Below, in pieces: positions 8,111-10,439 of a stretch of DNA of 10,439 nt. This DNA is from JAHFOW01 sp046350595 (GTDB lineage Bacteria > Planctomycetota > Brocadiia > Brocadiales > Brocadiaceae): NCBI GenBank assembly GCA_046350595.1, contig JAXMAC010000112.1, forward strand, positions 1 through 10,439, read 5' to 3'. Made by a program: the position numbers and the translations under genes. The notes under the pieces are model-generated. The model was not told where the DNA came from and searched no databases. It saw nothing but the letters and a program-made list of their open reading frames with translations. Each line of letters starts with the position of its first letter. The stretch's first letter is position 1.

Positions 8111-8247
8111 AGTATCAAAACACAAAACGAATAAAAATAATCAATAAATAAACGACTCTTTTAATAAAAAACTCACTACGTTGATTGAACTCTTAGAGTC
8201 TGCGAAGTGATGCATCTTTTTAGATAGGGTTGTTCTGAAATTTTGTT

Positions 8248-8266
8248 TGCGCATTTTGGATGCGCA
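8248..8266. repeat. Perfect 7-bp hairpin in the resB upstream gap
   Basis: TGCGCAT, loop TTTGG, ATGCGCA. It lies between the OmpA-like gene and resB. No T-run follows on either strand, so I do not call it a terminator. The rest of the ~320-base gap (8111-8432) shows no credible gene and no confident promoter, although resB must either be read through from upstream or start within this gap. Confidence 0.45.
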
Positions 8267-8432
8267 GGTTAGGCGTATCTTCTTGTAATTTTCAAGTAAA
8301 TACAAATTCTTAACCAACAAGGCTGTCCAAACGCGCACAGTTCACTGGATTAAATAAGACAATTCACATCCACCATTCGCCTGCAAAACAGATATGTGCC
8401 TACCCGGACAATCCTTAATTTTCACAAACAAC

Positions 8433-9197
8433 TTACTTTTCTTCACTCTCTTCAGTTACAACAGGCGCCGTTTCTTCTAATTGTTCCTCAGATGGAGAAG
8501 ATGCCTCAACCGATGGCACAGACTCTCCTTCTGTTGTCGACACTTCTTTCGGCGGCAGCGGAGCCACCTTCGTTAATATTAAAAATTCAACCCTTCGATT
8601 CTGCTTCTTACCGGCAGAGGTTGTGTTGGGCGCTATAGGACGATTGGGACCAAAAGCGGCAATATGAATCTTGCCTTCTCCAACATTTGCCTTCTTTGTT
8701 AAGAAGTGAAACACACTCAACGACCGTGCAGCAGACAGGTGGTGGTTTGATTCCCACAGGTGCTTTGTCTTCATGATGGGGTCTGTATCCGTGTGACCAT
8801 CGATGCGTATTGCAATTGCAGGGTTTTCTCCGAGGAACTTTGCAACCTTGCTGAGCGCCACCTCCCCATTCGGTTTTATGGTGGCCATTCCTGAATCAAA
8901 CAATACTTTTTCCGGAAAAAGAAGCACCGGTCCTTCAAAGGTATCCCTGACAGTAACACCTTCACCAATCGACTTCGCAAGCTTTCTGAGCTTGTTCATC
9001 TCTTCTTCGTTTGACTTGAGTTTGTCCGACAGAGAAGAAAGCTGGCCCTTAAGCTGGGAAAGTTCTTCGGATTGGTCTCGTATCGTAATTGCCTGCCTTC
9101 TATTTAAATCTCTGAGTTCTTTTAATTCAGCACACCCCGAAGTTCCCAAAAACGCTATCAAAAGGAAAAGCTTTGCATATTTACTAAATTTAGACAT
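8433..9197 (-). CDS. OmpA/MotB-domain lipoprotein
   Basis: A 254-residue exported protein. Residues 1-22 form a signal peptide (basic start, FLLIAFL core) ending in GTSGC, a serviceable but atypical lipobox with Thr at -3, so C22 is the likely lipidated residue. Residues ~24-75 are heptad-like and charged, probably a coiled coil. An OmpA-C/MotB peptidoglycan-binding domain follows at ~95-208, with VLFDSGMATI, IDGHTDTDP (132-140, including D137) and KKQNRRVEF (197-205) at the expected places. The last ~45 residues are Pro/Ser/Thr/Glu-rich, acidic and probably disordered. It most likely tethers an envelope layer to peptidoglycan. GGAGGG five to six bases before the ATG supports the start. It is upstream of resB on the same strand but separated by ~320 bases, so a functional link to cytochrome maturation is not implied. 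Confidence 0.9.
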   Translation of the reverse strand: MSKFSKYAKLFLLIAFLGTSGCAELKELRDLNRRQAITIRDQSEELSQLKGQLSSLSDKLKSNEEEMNKLRKLAKSIGEGVTVRDTFEGPVLLFPEKVLFDSGMATIKPNGEVALSKVAKFLGENPAIAIRIDGHTDTDPIMKTKHLWESNHHLSAARSLSVFHFLTKKANVGEGKIHIAAFGPNRPIAPNTTSAGKKQNRRVEFLILTKVAPLPPKEVSTTEGESVPSVEASSPSEEQLEETAPVVTEESEEK

Positions 9198-9217
9198 GTT
9201 TTTCCCTCCATCGGATG

Positions 9218-9229
9218 AGGCAAAGTATA
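9218..9229 (-). promoter_or_regulatory. Possible -10 element for the OmpA-like gene
   Basis: TATACT on the minus strand (9224-9229) lies 26 bases before the ATG, which would leave a short leader containing the strong GGAGGG site. No good -35 hexamer is present at 16-18 bases, so the call is tentative. Confidence 0.3.
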
Positions 9230-9327
9230 AGGATAATATCTAAGAAACGGCTAAAAAACTTACCATTAAAGCGTAAATATAACATTCATTACATATGTTT
9301 TCAAGTTTTTTTCCCATGAATTTTACC

Positions 9328-9714
9328 TCAACTTTTGTAAACCTTGTCCGGCTCGAATACCTTCTTCTCTGTTATCTGAATACTGTCTGTCCCGGGAATA
9401 TATTCCCGGTAATAGCAAGTCTTGTATCCTGCATGGCAGGCAGCTACATGCTGTTCAACCATAAAAACCAGCGAATTCCCCTCACAATCGAAAAACACCC
9501 TCTTTACCAGCTGTATATGTCCGGAAGTTTCTCCCTTAATCATTAATCGGTTCTGCGAACGGCGGAACACATGTATTTTGCCTGTTTCAATTGTTTTTAC
9601 CACAGCCTCTTTATTCATATAGCACAAGGTAAGTACCTCGCCATCCTTTACATCCACAATCACCGAAGGGATAAGCCCTTTTTCATCAAAACGTATTTTT
9701 TCTAACAATTGCAT
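9328..9714 (-). CDS. hisI: Phosphoribosyl-AMP cyclohydrolase
   Basis: This 128-residue cytoplasmic metalloenzyme opens the adenine ring of phosphoribosyl-AMP in the third step of histidine biosynthesis. The family pattern is complete: GLIPSVIVD near the start, MNKEAV, RRSQNRLMIKGETSGHIQ (51-68), FFDCEGNSLVFMVEQ (74-88) and AACHAGYKTCYYRE (91-104). Cysteines C77, C93 and C100 have the 16- and 7-residue spacing of the zinc ligands. The usual acidic DCDxD is DCEGN here. There is no HisE (pyrophosphohydrolase) fusion, so this is the monofunctional form. AAGGAG seven bases before the ATG confirms the start. No other his gene is in the window, so hisI is separated from the rest of its pathway, at least on this side. 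The 130-base gap to the OmpA-like gene shows no strong terminator. Confidence 0.96.
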   Translation of the reverse strand: MQLLEKIRFDEKGLIPSVIVDVKDGEVLTLCYMNKEAVVKTIETGKIHVFRRSQNRLMIKGETSGHIQLVKRVFFDCEGNSLVFMVEQHVAACHAGYKTCYYREYIPGTDSIQITEKKVFEPDKVYKS

Positions 9715-9869
9715 ACAGCGTCTCCTTATTAATCTTTCACATTAAAACAAATTAAGCTGATGATTTTGTTTTTTTATCTCACAAACACCAAAGAGCCTTT
9801 TTATAATTCATGTTCTTCCTTTTAGGAAACCGGGTCGGCAGTAAACACTCAAATAGTATAAAACCTAAA

Positions 9870-9900
9870 TCCAGCAACAAGGCGAAGCCTTGTTGCTGGA
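9870..9900. repeat. Perfect 14-bp hairpin with GAA loop
   Basis: TCCAGCAACAAGGC, loop GAA, GCCTTGTTGCTGGA. The apex GCGAAGC is a sequence known to form an exceptionally stable mini-hairpin in single-stranded DNA. No T-run follows on the plus strand, and only moderately T-rich sequence follows on the minus strand. An outer 9-bp inverted repeat (ACTCAAATA 9847-9855 with TATTTGAGT 9930-9938) brackets it. It could be a transposon-end hairpin, a terminator for something transcribed leftwards, or part of the neighbouring RNA. The sequence alone does not decide. Confidence 0.8.
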
Positions 9901-9906
9901 ATAGGC

Positions 9907-9973
9907 TTGAAAAGGTAGAATCTCCAAGGTATTTGAGTATTTAAGACAACAAAAAGGAATTTCACCTTTTCAA
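9907..9973. repeat. Long imperfect inverted repeat
   Basis: TTGAAAAGGT (9907-9916) is the reverse complement of ACCTTTTCAA (9964-9973). The pairing continues imperfectly inward, GAATCTCC against GGAATTTC, to about 18 bp around a ~30-base loop. It overlaps the outer repeat of the preceding hairpin, so the two folds compete or belong to different strands or states. Confidence 0.6.
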
Positions 9974-10029
9974 AGAAGAATATAGCAAAAAGATGATGCA
10001 GAATACAACCGAAAATCAAGACGGAGATG

Positions 10030-10439
10030 AGTGGGAAGGGCGTGCCTTGAAGTAAGGAAAACCTGAGTGGTTGAAAATACCACCTTTGCGAGCCTAAATC
10101 CTCGTAGAGAAGTTTGTACCTATGCGTATACAATGGAGCAATCCGTATGCGTAGAAAGATAGCGTATTCCCGTGAGGGGTATGACGGAGTTACGAGGTAC
10201 AGACTACCTTTTGGGGTGTATGAGTATGGCGTATTAGTTCGTGCCAACTGCCCTTTCTCAGTGAAGCACTGGCAATGTCCTTTGTCGGAGATGAGTAAAT
10301 AGATTAGGTGAAAACATCTCTGGATAATGCGTTAGAACATACATCACGAAGGGAGAATGGGTAATCCCTATGACCGAGGGAAGACTTACATCCTGGGAAG
10401 AAATTCCCTAACAACAAGGTATAAGGGAATCCGAAATCC
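10030..10439 (+). ncRNA. Candidate structured RNA, possibly 5' part of a group II intron (cut by window end)
   Basis: No open frame here looks like a protein, but helices are dense on the plus strand. They include CCTT-GAAGT-AAGG near 10040, GTGGT-TGAAAAT-ACCAC near 10070, and a 10-bp helix with wobbles 10120-10129/10145-10154. TCCC-GTGA-GGGG (10168-10179, GNRA loop) and GGTA-CAGAC-TACC follow. Then come CAGTG-AAG-CACTG (10259-10271), a 9-bp helix 10285-10293/10315-10323, and GGGAA-GAAA-TTCCC (10395-10408, GNRA loop). GNRA loops and the phrase AACAAGGTATAAGGG resemble domain I of bacterial group II introns. The 5' boundary is unclear: GTGCC near 10035 is close to, but not, the consensus GUGYG. 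Domains V-VI and the reverse transcriptase would lie to the right. Other structured RNAs remain possible. Bases 9715-10029 carry only the inverted repeats listed and no gene I can support. Confidence 0.45.

Noticed and set aside
8141..8338. 65-codon frame between resB and the OmpA-like gene
   Set aside because: It is basic and low in information, spans the TGCGCAT/ATGCGCA hairpin and has no ribosome site.
9707..9780. T-rich run near 9767-9776 as a terminator
   Set aside because: No GC-containing stem precedes the run on the plus strand, and on the minus strand it lies in the hisI leader.
9870..9900. Insertion of a group IIC intron directly behind a terminator hairpin
   Set aside because: Group IIC introns do insert after terminator stems, but the helix-rich segment begins ~130 bases further on and lacks the GUGUG-type start, so the link is not supported.
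9849..10247. 132-codon open frame on the minus strand
   Set aside because: Its composition is unlike a real protein, it has no ribosome site, and it covers the 14-bp hairpin and the helix-rich segment read better as RNA on the other strand.
10114..10302. 62-codon open frame on the plus strand (MYLCVYNGAIRM...)
   Set aside because: It lies entirely inside the helix-rich candidate RNA, with no Shine-Dalgarno site and no recognisable motif.
1..10439. CRISPR array, tRNA or rRNA genes
   Set aside because: I saw no regularly spaced direct repeats, no tRNA-like TTCRANNC/CCA signals with cloverleaf arms, and no rRNA consensus sequence.

Overview
The window reads as a bacterial chromosome segment of moderate-to-low GC with well-formed Shine-Dalgarno sites. 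No gene here fixes the species. System II cytochrome c maturation (ResB plus CcsA), a GldA-like ABC ATPase beside a DUF4340 remnant, and an isoleucyl-tRNA synthetase with the HIGH box written HIGT would all fit a planctomycete, perhaps an anammox-type (Brocadiales) genome. That assignment is inference from recalled family features and no search was run.

Layout, left to right. Bases 1-385 hold no gene but contain a dispersed-repeat-like inverted repeat (160-291). A lone receiver-domain response regulator (386-763, +) follows. Bases 1104-1797 (+) are a genomic scar: the first half of an ABC transporter ATPase breaks off just after its signature motif and runs directly into an out-of-frame piece of a DUF4340 protein. 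The genes that normally lie between such modules are gone. A 150-base orphan stretch separates this scar from the convergent ileS gene.

From 1951 to 9714 every gene is on the minus strand. In transcription order these are hisI (histidine biosynthesis), an OmpA/MotB-like lipoprotein, resB and ccsA (haem delivery and ligation to apocytochrome c outside the membrane), acylphosphatase, a DUF167 protein and ileS. The run resB-ccsA-acyP-DUF167-ileS is tightly packed (gaps of 1, 35, -8 and 24 bases) and is probably one operon. The OmpA-like gene and hisI sit upstream with larger gaps and may have their own promoters.

Bases 9715-10439 contain no convincing gene. They open with a perfect 14-bp hairpin and further nested inverted repeats. 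They continue into about 400 bases dense with short helices, including two GNRA tetraloop hairpins on the plus strand. This looks like a folded RNA, most plausibly the 5' domain I part of a group II intron whose reverse transcriptase would lie beyond the right edge. This region and the ABC/DUF4340 scar are the two parts most worth following up.
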